A stretch of 64,000 nt of DNA from Prolixibacter sp. SD074. GTDB taxonomy: Bacteria; Bacteroidota; Bacteroidia; Bacteroidales; Prolixibacteraceae. The stretch lies in the NCBI RefSeq assembly GCF_009617895.1, contig NZ_BLAW01000001.1:3029001-3093000 (forward strand), read 5' to 3'. The translations under genes and the position numbers were made by a program. Under the pieces are notes generated by a model, which was not told where the DNA came from, did no database searches, and worked only from the letters and a program-made list of their open reading frames with translations. Shown piece by piece: positions 1 to 8,436 of this stretch; within the stretch, counting starts at the first letter, position 1, and the number at the start of each line of letters is the position of its first letter.

Positions 1-351
1 GGAGGTGGTGGTTTTGAAGGGACCATGGGATTTTTAACCGGCACTATTGGTGTGCCTTATATCATTGGGCTATTGGTCATCATCATCGAATTTTTTGGTT
101 CGCTGTTTGTCTTTTTTGGATTCCTCACCCGGGTAGCATCCTTCGGAATCATAGCAAACTTTATTGGAGTTGTCCTAAGCGTCCATATTCATGCCGGCTT
201 TTTTATGAACTGGTTCGGACAAGCCAACAAGACCGAGGGCCTGGAATATTTTATTCTGCTATTCGGACTGGCCATCATCGTGCTGATTGCCGGCGGAGGC
301 AAAGCCAGTATTGATGGACAATTGCCGATAAATTCCAGGAAAACGCCCTGA
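1..351 (+). CDS. DoxX family membrane protein (5' end cut by window)
   Basis: The reading frame is open from the first base, so the true start lies upstream of the window. What remains is about 116 residues. It has a short loop rich in Gly, then four hydrophobic segments, with the family-typical stretch IIEFFGSLFVFFGFLTR between the first two. This matches DoxX/SURF4-type small four-helix membrane proteins, which in bacteria are often linked to redox or quinone chemistry. The exact role of this one cannot be told. A terminator-like hairpin follows about 150 bp downstream. The family call is fairly safe and the function is open. Confidence 0.8.
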   Translation, partial: GGGGFEGTMGFLTGTIGVPYIIGLLVIIIEFFGSLFVFFGFLTRVASFGIIANFIGVVLSVHIHAGFFMNWFGQANKTEGLEYFILLFGLAIIVLIAGGGKASIDGQLPINSRKTP

Positions 352-500
352 ACAACGGCAACAATCACAAAGCCGACGGCAATCCATAACCGGTCGGAAA
401 AATTCAGGTTATGCTTCTTCCCATCCGGCATGTACCAGGAAGCTACTTAAAACGGAAGGCATTGCCGAACCTGAACCAGCACAATATCAGATACCCAATT

Positions 501-536
501 AAAACGCCCTGATACTCTCACGGAGCGTTTTTTTAT
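501..536 (+). terminator. Intrinsic terminator after the DoxX gene
   Basis: AAAACGC pairs with GCGTTTT, with an extra CC/GG step inside the loop, and a run of T follows on the plus strand. It lies between the DoxX gene and mtnA. The rest of the 352-652 gap shows no gene I can support. Confidence 0.6.
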
Positions 537-652
537 TGTCTTCGCTGAATCACTTTTTCAGGAATATGACGAAGTTCCGTGGTGCTTTCGTAAAGCCTTG
601 TTACTTTTAACAGGAGAAATTTCTTACGGAAAACAAAATAAAACCAGCACCA

Positions 653-1756
653 GTGAAAGTTAACGAGCAGCATTATCATACCATTTGGGTAAACGAAAAC
701 GATGCAACCCAGGTCGAAGTCATAGACCAACGGCGTTTGCCCTTTGTTTTCGAAACGGTACAACTAAAAACCGAAACCGATGCCTTCGATGCCATCCGCA
801 ACATGACGGTCCGGGGAGCACCGCTTATCGGAGTGACCGGTGCCTACGGAATATACCTGGCCCTTTTGCACTTCGACAGTAAAATTTCCTTAAAGGAATA
901 CCTCAACGAAAAAGCGGCATTCCTGAAAACATCCAGGCCTACGGCCGTCAATCTTGCCATTTTAATTGATGAAATGGTTGACGTCTTGCGTGACTGTACT
1001 GTAAAAGAATCGGCCTTAAAGCTGGCACTGGAAAAAGCAACCGAATTAAAAAACCGGGAGATTTCACGGTCAGAGCAAATCGGTGAATATGGAAGCGAGC
1101 TCATCGAAGCCATTAGTAAAAAGAAAAACGGTGCGCCCGTCAATATCCTCACTCACTGCAACGCCGGCTGGTTGGCCTGCATCGACTGGGGAACCGCTAC
1201 CGCTCCTATCTATAAAGCCTTCTTAAAAGGTATTCCGGTTCATGTTTGGGTCGACGAAACCCGGCCGCGCAACCAGGGAGCACGGCTGACTGCGTGGGAA
1301 CTGGGGCAGGTAGGCGTTCCGCATACCATCATCCCGGACAATACCGGAGGGCACCTGATGCAGCACGGTATGGTCGACATTTGCATTGTGGGCAGCGACC
1401 GAACCACTGCCACCGGCGATGTCGCCAATAAAATTGGCACCTACCTGAAAGCCCTGGCGGCGAAAGACAACCAGATACCTTTTTACGTGGCGCTACCTTC
1501 CAGTACATTCGATTTCAACCTGAGTGATGGGATACACGAAATTCCCATTGAGCAGAGAGGTGCAGCTGAAGTCAATGAAATGGAAGGCATTTCGCCGGAA
1601 GGAGAAGTCCATACCGTTCGCATCATGCCGGAAGGCAGTCCCGTAGCAAACTACGGTTTCGATGTTACGCCGGCCCGACTCGTTACCGGTCTTATCACCG
1701 AAAGGGGTATTTGCAAAGCCAACCGCGAAAACATATCTTCTTTATTTCAGAGATAA
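653..1756 (+). CDS. mtnA: S-methyl-5-thioribose-1-phosphate isomerase
   Basis: This enzyme opens 5-methylthioribose-1-phosphate to 5-methylthioribulose-1-phosphate in methylthioadenosine salvage, in the cytoplasm. The 367-residue length is normal for MtnA and its eIF2B-like relatives. Family motifs are present: RGAPLIG (residues 54-60), THCNAG with the expected catalytic Cys169, DETRPRNQGARLT (201-213) and GSDRTTATGDVANKIGTY with the expected catalytic Asp249. The start is a GTG; no ATG in frame sits nearby, and the protein lines up with the family from here. It is the first gene of a tight three-gene set: the aldolase gene starts 6 bp after its stop, and mtnP follows. The call is firm. Confidence 0.95.
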   Translation: MKVNEQHYHTIWVNENDATQVEVIDQRRLPFVFETVQLKTETDAFDAIRNMTVRGAPLIGVTGAYGIYLALLHFDSKISLKEYLNEKAAFLKTSRPTAVNLAILIDEMVDVLRDCTVKESALKLALEKATELKNREISRSEQIGEYGSELIEAISKKKNGAPVNILTHCNAGWLACIDWGTATAPIYKAFLKGIPVHVWVDETRPRNQGARLTAWELGQVGVPHTIIPDNTGGHLMQHGMVDICIVGSDRTTATGDVANKIGTYLKALAAKDNQIPFYVALPSSTFDFNLSDGIHEIPIEQRGAAEVNEMEGISPEGEVHTVRIMPEGSPVANYGFDVTPARLVTGLITERGICKANRENISSLFQR

Positions 1757-1762
1757 TTACGG

Positions 1763-2362
1763 ATGTTACAAGAAGAAGGCTATATTAAATTCAACTGTCA
1801 CTGGAACAACCAACCAGCAGATTTCCCCGGGAAGGGAATAAATGAATTGAACTATTGGCGAAGCAAACTTTATCAGCAACAGCTGATTGGTGTTTATCCC
1901 GACGGGATTGGCTTTGGCAATATTTCCATCCGGATAAACAAGGACAACCAATTCATCGTTACAGGTTCGGCTACCGGCCAGTTGGCAGAAACCGGTCCGG
2001 AACATTATGCCCGGGTCGATTCATTTCGAATTGATACCAACGAAGTCTGGTGTACCGGACAGGTCAAGGCTTCCAGTGAATCCTTATCACACGCCATTGT
2101 TTACCAAACGTTGCCGGAAATAAATGCGGTTGTTCATGTACACAATTTGAAACAATGGGAGAAATGGCAACATATTCTGCCGACAACAAACGAAAGTACG
2201 GCTTACGGAACGCCTGAAATGGCAATGGAAATCTCCCGGCTTCTTGCTGTTCCGGGTAACCTGGGAAAAGGAACTCTTATCATGGGTGGTCACCGGGAAG
2301 GAATTCTGGCATATGGAAAATCGCTGGAAGAGGCCTGTGGAATTCTCCTTTCTCTTGAATAA
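1763..2362 (+). CDS. Class II aldolase/adducin family protein, probable methylthioribulose-1-phosphate aldolase or dehydratase
   Basis: A 199-residue zinc-dependent class II aldolase-fold enzyme. Visible family features are the phosphate-binding GNIS (52-55) and TGSATG (67-72), an SSES stretch whose Glu106 sits where the catalytic acid is expected, the zinc pair HVH (125-127) and a third His in GGHREG (His177). It lies between mtnA and mtnP, so its substrate is very likely 5-methylthioribulose-1-phosphate. Two relatives use that substrate: MtnB, a dehydratase of the oxygen-requiring salvage route, and Ald2, an aldolase that splits it to dihydroxyacetone phosphate and methylthioacetaldehyde. 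No mtnC, mtnD, mtnE or mtnW/X gene lies beside it here, which leans towards the aldolase reading. Sequence alone does not separate them. Confidence 0.8.
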   Translation: MLQEEGYIKFNCHWNNQPADFPGKGINELNYWRSKLYQQQLIGVYPDGIGFGNISIRINKDNQFIVTGSATGQLAETGPEHYARVDSFRIDTNEVWCTGQVKASSESLSHAIVYQTLPEINAVVHVHNLKQWEKWQHILPTTNESTAYGTPEMAMEISRLLAVPGNLGKGTLIMGGHREGILAYGKSLEEACGILLSLE

Positions 2363-2400
2363 CTTTATGAAATAATAATTAGAAAAACGGAAACAAACAG

Positions 2401-3147
2401 ATGAAGTACATTGCCATCATTGGTGGTTCAGGACTTGAAAATCCTGCTATCCTGGAAGACTCGCAACGAATTGATGTGGAAACGCCTTACGGTGAACCCA
2501 GTTCCGATTTTCTTACCGGAAAGATAAACGGAGTAAATGTGGTTATCCTCTCGCGACACGGACGTGAACATACCATCCCACCTACCCAGGTAAACAACCA
2601 GGCCAATATATGGGCCATCAAGGAACTGGGTTGCACGCACATTTTATCAACTACAGCATGTGGAAGTTTGAAGGAAGAAATTAAAAGAGGCGAGTTCGTT
2701 GTACCCGACCAGTTTATCGACTTTACCCGAAGACGTCCGGTCACGTTTTTCGACAAGTTCAAACCGGGCAAAATGAAACATACCCCCATGGCTGATCCTT
2801 TTGACGAAAGTTTACGGGCCCGCATATTGCAAAGCGCCGGAAAGCTGGATATCAAAACACATAACGGCGGAACGGTAATAACCATCGAGGGGCCACGTTT
2901 TTCGACACGCGCCGAATCCAAAATGTTTCAGATATGGGGGGCCGACATTATCAATATGTCAATAGCGCCCGAAGTCATTCTGGCAAATGAATTAGGGATC
3001 CCATATGCTACCATAGCCATGGCCACCGATTACGACAGTTGGAAAACAAATGAAGCACCCGTATCGTGGGAAGAGATTATGAAGGTTTTCAATCAGAACG
3101 TACAGAATGTCACAAGCCTTTTAACGAAAGCCATCGCATTAATCTAA
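2401..3147 (+). CDS. mtnP: S-methyl-5'-thioadenosine phosphorylase
   Basis: This enzyme cleaves 5'-methylthioadenosine with phosphate to adenine and 5-methylthioribose-1-phosphate, the substrate of MtnA. The 248-residue length fits. Motifs seen are IGGSGLEN near the N-terminus (phosphate loop), SRHGREHTIPPTQVNNQAN, GTVITIEGPRFSTRAES and TDYDSW near residues 210-215. The TDYD-W form is typical of MTA phosphorylases rather than of purine nucleoside phosphorylases with Asn at the base-contact position. It sits 38 bp after the aldolase gene and is likely co-transcribed. A close relative acting on inosine or guanosine is the main alternative, but the mtnA neighbour argues against it. Confidence 0.9.
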   Translation: MKYIAIIGGSGLENPAILEDSQRIDVETPYGEPSSDFLTGKINGVNVVILSRHGREHTIPPTQVNNQANIWAIKELGCTHILSTTACGSLKEEIKRGEFVVPDQFIDFTRRRPVTFFDKFKPGKMKHTPMADPFDESLRARILQSAGKLDIKTHNGGTVITIEGPRFSTRAESKMFQIWGADIINMSIAPEVILANELGIPYATIAMATDYDSWKTNEAPVSWEEIMKVFNQNVQNVTSLLTKAIALI

Positions 3148-3218
3148 AAACAAACAAAATGCTTGTGAAATACGGGACAAATCCGTAAAATTGCATTCCA
3201 AAATTCCAAGCGGATTTC

Positions 3219-3295
3219 GGGCCCATAGCTCAGTTGGTTAGAGCGGATGACTCATAATCATTAGGTCGCTGGTTCAAGCCCAGCTGGGCCCACCA
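3219..3295 (+). tRNA. tRNA with CAU anticodon, probably tRNA-Ile2 (lysidine type)
   Basis: A full cloverleaf: acceptor GGGCCCA with TGGGCCC, D arm GCTC/GAGC, anticodon stem GATGA/TCATT with loop CTCATAA, T arm GCTGG/CCAGC, discriminator A, and CCA encoded. The CAU anticodon could be elongator Met or the AUA-reading Ile2. C4-G69 and C5-G68 pairs, known determinants for the lysidine synthetase TilS, are present, and the T arm resembles E. coli tRNA-Ile2. I therefore favour Ile2. Confidence 0.9.
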
Positions 3296-3436
3296 CCAAA
3301 GGGAAGCAGGCATCTGTTTCCCTTTTATTTGCAGAAACTGACACATTTCGTTGTTTTTAATACTCCTCAACCGCAGCAAATTTGCCATTGAATGCTGAAT
3401 TTCGTATCTTCTTAAGATTCAACAGGAGGATAAGTT

Positions 3437-4102
3437 ATGATTTACAAACAAATTGACATTCGTTACGAGGCCATTCTGGATGGATACCGGAAAATTATCA
3501 AAAATGCCACTGAAGTCACCTGCATCCGTAACCGACTTGCTCCATTCGGTTACAATGACTCGCACCTCCAAAAAGCATTAGTCTTATGTGAAGAGGTGGA
3601 TGAGCTATTGAAACAACAAAGGAGCGAATCAGAGGAAAAAGATAAGGCCATCCGGACCTATCTGGAATTGAAAGAAATTGCCGACCTCCATTTCCGGCGG
3701 GTTCGCAAAATCGCACAATACGTTTTCCGTCGGGACCTGGCCAACTGGCAGGCACTGCGCCTGGGACTAATGATCCCGGAACGAATTGACCGATGGCAAA
3801 ATTTTGTGACACTATTCTACGAGGCCCTGCTCGAACATCCGATGTGGCAAAAACCGCTCGAACCATTTGGTTACACACACGAAGTAATTAACCAGCTTTA
3901 TCAACAACTAAACGAACTGAAAAACCTTCAGGCAGCCATGCTGACCGAAGATGGGGTTTTCCCCAAATCGTTACTGCGGTTAAATGCCAAGCTCGAGAAA
4001 TTGAAAAACTGGTGCAATGATTTATCTGAATTGCTTCCGTTAATCCGCGAAGAAGATGAAAACCACTACGTCGAAAACATTATTCAGTTTGAAGAGGCCT
4101 AA
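3437..4102 (+). CDS. Hypothetical helical protein with two PFGY repeats
   Basis: I do not recognise this 221-residue family. It has no signal peptide, no membrane segment and no cysteine motif, so it is likely cytoplasmic. It is strongly helical and charged, and appears to consist of two related halves. The first is marked by LAPFGYNDSHLQKAL (about residues 35-49) and the second by LEPFGYTHEVINQLY (about 141-155). Each is followed by a long amphipathic helix. The start is well supported: AGGAGG lies 7 bp before the ATG, a strong Shine-Dalgarno rarely seen in this phylum. It stands alone between a tRNA and a two-way terminator shared with the converging ABC genes. A structural or scaffolding role is possible but unproven. 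Confidence 0.75.
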   Translation: MIYKQIDIRYEAILDGYRKIIKNATEVTCIRNRLAPFGYNDSHLQKALVLCEEVDELLKQQRSESEEKDKAIRTYLELKEIADLHFRRVRKIAQYVFRRDLANWQALRLGLMIPERIDRWQNFVTLFYEALLEHPMWQKPLEPFGYTHEVINQLYQQLNELKNLQAAMLTEDGVFPKSLLRLNAKLEKLKNWCNDLSELLPLIREEDENHYVENIIQFEEA

Positions 4103-4123
4103 TGCTGATTTAACAAAAAAAGA

Positions 4124-4168
4124 AAAGCGTTGAAAAAGGTATAACAGCCGTTTCAACGCTTTCTTTTT
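4124..4168. terminator. Two-way intrinsic terminator
   Basis: A perfect 12-bp inverted repeat, AAAGCGTTGAAA with TTTCAACGCTTT, with A-runs on one side and T-runs on the other. It lies between the converging PFGY-repeat gene and the ABC permease gene and can serve both. Confidence 0.85.
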
Positions 4169-5838
4169 TAATACCGGGTATATCTATCAATCTCTTTCCA
4201 GGTAATCCGGCTGTACACCCACCTGAAATCGACATACCAAATCAATGTTATATACAAGGGAATAAGCAGTAAGCTGGCGTGAAACGGCATACTTAACAAC
4301 CCCCAATGCAGCATTGCAATAAACACCACGATAAGCATAGAAAGCATCACCCGTAGTCCATTGGAACCACCCTGGACAGCCGATTTTTCCAATGTAAACG
4401 GAAATCGTGGGGTCTGGTAATAAAACAAAACAATGGACATCAAATAATTGGCCAATAGCGCAATAACGATGTCGCTAATTTTGGAAAACCCCCAAAAGAA
4501 GAGAACCACAGCAGCCAGGATAATGTAAACGGGTATCAGGAAACGGACAAATCCCGCCTTAATAATCCCTTTAAACAACTCAGCAGGCGAATCCGTCGGG
4601 CTGGAACGAAATATCCAACCACTCATTTTCTGTTCTCCTACCAATACAGCATTAGCTAATGTGGACGAGATGAGAATCGGGAAATATAACAACGCGATGT
4701 ACAGCTTACCGGAAACCACATTATTTATGCTTTTCCCTTGAAACATCAACGGCAAAAGCACGAGAATATAGCCGATAGAGGGTAGCAACATCAATTTAAA
4801 TTGCCTTTCCCGTCCAATCATTTTCCACATCACCGTAAATGAGGCCCGCTCTTCCGCTTTACGCGTGAAAACTTTAGCTGCAGTACGGCTCCATTTTCCA
4901 TGGGTTTGTCTGGTTTTTCGAACTACGGCACTCTTATCTCCCTGCTCCATATCAGCCAGCTTTTGATTAAAAAGTGGCGTCAGGTATTTACTGGTGATAA
5001 TAGCTGCAGCTAATGGCATACCAATGGCCAAAACCAGAAAAATAAGATGATTCAAGTCCCAATTGAATGTTGCAACGGCATCGATTGTTCCGGCAAACCA
5101 CGATTGTGGCAACAGAAAGGCGTACCAGTGAATCGGTAAAAACACATTGAAAATATCGGTATTGTCGATGAGCCGGATGCCGTACTGGTAAAATGCCATG
5201 AAAAAAACCGCGATGGCGACCTGAAAATACATCATCAGGCTTTTAAGTTTCTCGCCAGATGCCAGCTGCATAATTCCCAGGTACATAATGTTCGTCAGAA
5301 ATAAAGTAAAGGCAGCATTCAGCGCCAGCGAAAGGATATAGGCCAACAGCGTGACAATACCAAACCGGAACGCTCCTATGATCATGGGGACAAGGGAGAA
5401 ACTAAAACCCAGCAGAAAAAGATAAACAAAAATGTGCGCATTTCGGGCCAGGTTTACGGTTTGCCCGTTTACCGGAAGAGAATGGATCAGGCTGTTATCG
5501 GAAGTGGCAAACAGAATGGCATAAAACTCAGATATAATCAACATGGCCGTAAAAATCATTACCATCGAGTGGATGGCAAAATAAAATACAAATGCCGATT
5601 GAATCACATGAAGTATACTGGTAAGAATCGCCCCGAACAAAGCAAACATTCCGCTTTGCATCATCAGCATGTTTCTTGTTTCACCACCTCTGTTCGAAGA
5701 GAACGACGTACTGCGACGGTTATCCATCAGCAGCTTGAGTTTTAACACCGTTATGAATTGCCCATAATCAACACCGGTCCATTCAATCAATTTCCGGAAA
5801 GGTAAAAAGAGGGAAACGATAAATCTGATCATAACCAA
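4168..5838 (-). CDS. ABC exporter permease, large membrane protein
   Basis: A 556-residue protein with many hydrophobic segments in two clusters. A soluble, basic region (about residues 275-335, containing VVRKTRQTHGKWSRTAAK) separates them. Its start codon directly abuts the stop of the ATP-binding gene upstream, so the two form one transporter. The fold resembles large ABC-2-type permeases of unknown substrate. No substrate-specific motif is visible. The pairing with an ATPase of the ABC-2 exporter type suggests export of a lipid, peptide or drug-like compound, but this is inference only. It converges on the PFGY-repeat gene. Confidence 0.75.
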   Translation of the reverse strand: MVMIRFIVSLFLPFRKLIEWTGVDYGQFITVLKLKLLMDNRRSTSFSSNRGGETRNMLMMQSGMFALFGAILTSILHVIQSAFVFYFAIHSMVMIFTAMLIISEFYAILFATSDNSLIHSLPVNGQTVNLARNAHIFVYLFLLGFSFSLVPMIIGAFRFGIVTLLAYILSLALNAAFTLFLTNIMYLGIMQLASGEKLKSLMMYFQVAIAVFFMAFYQYGIRLIDNTDIFNVFLPIHWYAFLLPQSWFAGTIDAVATFNWDLNHLIFLVLAIGMPLAAAIITSKYLTPLFNQKLADMEQGDKSAVVRKTRQTHGKWSRTAAKVFTRKAEERASFTVMWKMIGRERQFKLMLLPSIGYILVLLPLMFQGKSINNVVSGKLYIALLYFPILISSTLANAVLVGEQKMSGWIFRSSPTDSPAELFKGIIKAGFVRFLIPVYIILAAVVLFFWGFSKISDIVIALLANYLMSIVLFYYQTPRFPFTLEKSAVQGGSNGLRVMLSMLIVVFIAMLHWGLLSMPFHASLLLIPLYITLIWYVDFRWVYSRITWKEIDRYTRY

Positions 5839-6633
5839 CTACTTTTCTACAGAATGAATGAATTCCTCAGCCCTGTCGGAATATCCGGTAGAACCCGTCA
5901 GGCGGGTAAACAGTTTCTCAAGCGATTCATCATTTGCCTGGGCTTTCAGCTCATCAAAAGTGCCGTCGGCTATTACATTCCCTTTATCAATCAACACGAT
6001 GCGATTGGAAATTTTTTCCACCACATCCATTAGGTGTGAGCTGTAGAAAATGGTTTTCCCGTCACGGGCGAGCTGGGTCAGCACTTCTTTTACCATGATA
6101 ACCGAATTCGCATCGAGGCCCGAAAGCGGCTCATCCAGAAATATAATCCCGGGGTTATGTATCATGCCCGAAATAATCAGCACTTTCTGGCGCATGCCTT
6201 TGGAGAAGGTGGAAATGCGCTGGTTGGCATTCTTCTCCATTTCAAAAATACGTAACAGGTTCATCGCTCGGCCGGCTACCTTTCCCGGTTCCATTCCGCG
6301 CATTTCACCCAAAAAAGAAAGGAATTCCAGCGGCGTGAGCGAATCATACAGAGAGGCATTTTCCGGAATGTAGCCTATCCGTTTCTTTATCTCCATCGCC
6401 TCGGTCCGCAAATCCATTCCCATCATCCGGATATCGCCTTTAAAATCGGTAATTAAACCGCACAATATCTTCACGGTAGTAGATTTACCAGCGCCATTCG
6501 GGCCTATGTAACCAATAATATTTCCGCTTTTTATATCCAGATTGATCCCTTTTAGTACCTCAGTTTCTGAACTTCCACTCCAGAAACTTTTGTACAGATC
6601 ACGGATTTCAATAACATTATGTTGAGACTCCAT
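5839..6633 (-). CDS. ABC transporter ATP-binding protein
   Basis: A 264-residue nucleotide-binding subunit. It has Walker A GPNGAGKST (44-52), the signature FSKGMRQKV, Walker B IIFLDEPLSGLDAN and a switch His in FYSSHLMDVVE. The motifs are of the ABC-2 exporter group (CcmA/NatA-like). It heads a two-gene operon with the permease gene that starts at the next base. The upstream 325-bp gap is shared with a divergent lipoprotein gene. The substrate is unknown. Confidence 0.92.
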   Translation of the reverse strand: MESQHNVIEIRDLYKSFWSGSSETEVLKGINLDIKSGNIIGYIGPNGAGKSTTVKILCGLITDFKGDIRMMGMDLRTEAMEIKKRIGYIPENASLYDSLTPLEFLSFLGEMRGMEPGKVAGRAMNLLRIFEMEKNANQRISTFSKGMRQKVLIISGMIHNPGIIFLDEPLSGLDANSVIMVKEVLTQLARDGKTIFYSSHLMDVVEKISNRIVLIDKGNVIADGTFDELKAQANDESLEKLFTRLTGSTGYSDRAEEFIHSVEK

Positions 6634-6774
6634 AAAACAGGTGAGTTTAGATAATTGATTCTAAAGTTAGAATTTTGTCCCGAAATAGTTGCGCCCAAAT
6701 GAAAAAGTTACCTTCATATACAGCTGTTTCAGTCAGCAGAAAACCTAATCACGAATTTATTTTTACCGAAGAGG

Positions 6775-6803
6775 TTGACTTTTCCCAATCCCTTTTAACT
6801 TTG
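6775..6803 (+). promoter_or_regulatory. Bacteroidetes-type promoter for the 6959 lipoprotein gene
   Basis: TTG, 18 bp, then TAACTTTG, a perfect TAnnTTTG -7 element. Transcription would start near 6810 and give a leader of about 150 nt that includes the large hairpin at 6831-6885. Confidence 0.65.
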
Positions 6804-6830
6804 TAGTAAACCATACGAAAATGAAACGAA

Positions 6831-6885
6831 CATGAACTTTTTTAATCAAAAGTTCGCCAAAGGCAATGATTAAAAAAAGTTCATG
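6831..6885. repeat. Large near-perfect inverted repeat in a gene leader
   Basis: The left arm CATGAACTTTTTTAATC and the right arm GATTAAAAAAAGTTCATG pair over 17 bp, with one bulged A. The loop is 20 nt and itself contains GCC-AAA-GGC. It falls in the predicted leader of the lipoprotein gene. It lacks a clean T-run right after the stem, so it is not an ordinary terminator. It could be an attenuator, a processing site or a small mobile repeat. Confidence 0.7.
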
Positions 6886-6958
6886 TGAGAGCGAAGCGGT
6901 TCCATACGTTCTCAAATTTAGAATTAAATTATGGATCATAATTATAAATTTTAAACGG

Positions 6959-7402
6959 ATGAAAAGTAATATACCGGTTATTTTACTAATATGCCTAACT
7001 TTGGGGTTGGCATCTTGCAAAAAACAGAATATACCGGAATATTTTGCGCAGGCCAAAGTCGATTTTACGTATGCAGAACCCGATGGTGCAACTGACTCTA
7101 TTCATCCGGTAACGGTTACTATCAACTGTGAAGCGGTGAATCACCCCGAGTTTAAAGGTTCACTCGCCCCTTACGCGAATGATTCCTACTGGAAATTAAC
7201 CATGGCTGAAGAGGGAAAGATCAGCCACACCTATAATTTCGCTGTCACCGACGGACTAACGGCCATTTATAATCAATCAGTTGAAGTCACCCGAGGCGAT
7301 ACGGTTATTTTCGCTCTCAGTGGAAAATTCCAGATGAATGTTTCAGCTGACGTAACCAAAGTATACCTGATTAATCAATCGGATACACTGATTGTTCCCT
7401 GA
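6959..7402 (+). CDS. Small lipoprotein of unknown function
   Basis: A 147-residue protein with a lipoprotein signal peptide ending in LASC (Cys20), so it is anchored in a membrane facing the periplasm or cell surface. The remainder looks all-beta, with alternating hydrophobic residues, and I recognise no family. I chose the ATG that starts MKSNIPVILL rather than a longer upstream reading, because only this start gives a proper signal peptide, and the upstream stretch is the hairpin leader. It converges on the DUF1848 gene with a 3-bp gap. It may be a putative immunoglobulin-like domain. No partner is evident. Confidence 0.75.
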   Translation: MKSNIPVILLICLTLGLASCKKQNIPEYFAQAKVDFTYAEPDGATDSIHPVTVTINCEAVNHPEFKGSLAPYANDSYWKLTMAEEGKISHTYNFAVTDGLTAIYNQSVEVTRGDTVIFALSGKFQMNVSADVTKVYLINQSDTLIVP

Positions 7403-7405
7403 TAG

Positions 7406-8371
7406 TTACCGGCCGATGGGATGGATCTTTCCCGGAATCCGGTTTGCATAACAATAAACGCATCCCAACGGACAGGTATCGTACTCACCAATATCTTTTG
7501 AAGCAATGCACCCGCAATCAGCACGTTGCGACTTATCCTTAATTTTTAAGTATTGCCCATTTTCCTTTCCGGGAAAAAGCGTTTCCTGCCCTCCAACAAA
7601 AGCCATCAACTTTTGATCCTCCGGGAATAGTTGCCGGATTAAATCGTCGTCGATGCATTTGTTCGGCTGAATACCATACTTGCTCAAGTCAATAGCTTCG
7701 CAACAAGAGCGCAATTCGAGGTCATACTTCTTCCCGATAACCGCCAACAACTGTGCTGCTCCCCGCATTAATTCAGGTGTAAATTCACGGTAATCTACCT
7801 GGGCATTCCGCAGGTTCCTTTCCACTTTCCGGTAAGCCGAAATATCAGCAAAACTGAATACCAGTTTTCGGGTATACCCACTCAGTTGACCAGCCAAAGA
7901 TTCCACTCGTTGCATCACTTTTTTCAACGAAAGTTCGCCGGTAATCAACAACGGATCGAAACGCCAGATAACTTTCTCCGGTCCAATCATTTTAGACAAT
8001 TTCCGAAAGGTTTCTATTCGTTTCGCCACCGAAGGGACAAAAGGCTCAATACCTTCCGTTTCATAATCATTCAGTGTAAACTGGAAATAGTAATTCAGAT
8101 GACGCTCGTCGAGCATTGGAAGAATCGAAAAAAAAGAAGCTGGATTTTTGCTCCAGAAGACGAAAAGTCGCACATGAGCGAAGGAAACATAGCTGACTTG
8201 CTGACTGTAGGGATTTTTCCAACTTACATAGCCTTCCTCCAACCACTTTTTGAACCACGCACCGTAATTGGCAGGTATATCGGTGCGGCGACTGGCCGAG
8301 ATAACAAGCGGGGCGACAGCTTTCTGTTCGCTTCCGTCGGGTAATTGTATGGTTGTCTTCTCCCAGTTCAT
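7406..8371 (-). CDS. DUF1848 family protein, probable Fe-S protein
   Basis: A 321-residue protein with the DUF1848 opening SASRRTDIPA (about residues 25-34) and FWSKNPASF. Near the C-terminus it has a cysteine cluster, DCGCIASKDIGEYDTCPLGC followed by VYCYAN, with the CxxxCxxC-like spacing expected of a radical-SAM-like or iron-sulphur site. The family is widespread and poorly characterised; its members are thought to be iron-sulphur enzymes. No neighbour points to a pathway: an orphan GH97 N-domain gene lies upstream and a lipoprotein gene converges downstream. The family call is firm and the function unknown. Confidence 0.85.
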   Translation of the reverse strand: MNWEKTTIQLPDGSEQKAVAPLVISASRRTDIPANYGAWFKKWLEEGYVSWKNPYSQQVSYVSFAHVRLFVFWSKNPASFFSILPMLDERHLNYYFQFTLNDYETEGIEPFVPSVAKRIETFRKLSKMIGPEKVIWRFDPLLITGELSLKKVMQRVESLAGQLSGYTRKLVFSFADISAYRKVERNLRNAQVDYREFTPELMRGAAQLLAVIGKKYDLELRSCCEAIDLSKYGIQPNKCIDDDLIRQLFPEDQKLMAFVGGQETLFPGKENGQYLKIKDKSQRADCGCIASKDIGEYDTCPLGCVYCYANRIPGKIHPIGR

Positions 8372-8436
8372 ACAGCCGTGTTTTCAGCGTCATCCAAATA
8401 TCCTCCGGCCAGCATACGACCGGGGCAACCGGTAAA

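Noticed and set aside
6763-7056. Minus-strand 97-residue frame across the hairpin leader
   Set aside because: It runs through the inverted repeat and the signal peptide of the lipoprotein gene, lacks a ribosome site and has no protein-like pattern.
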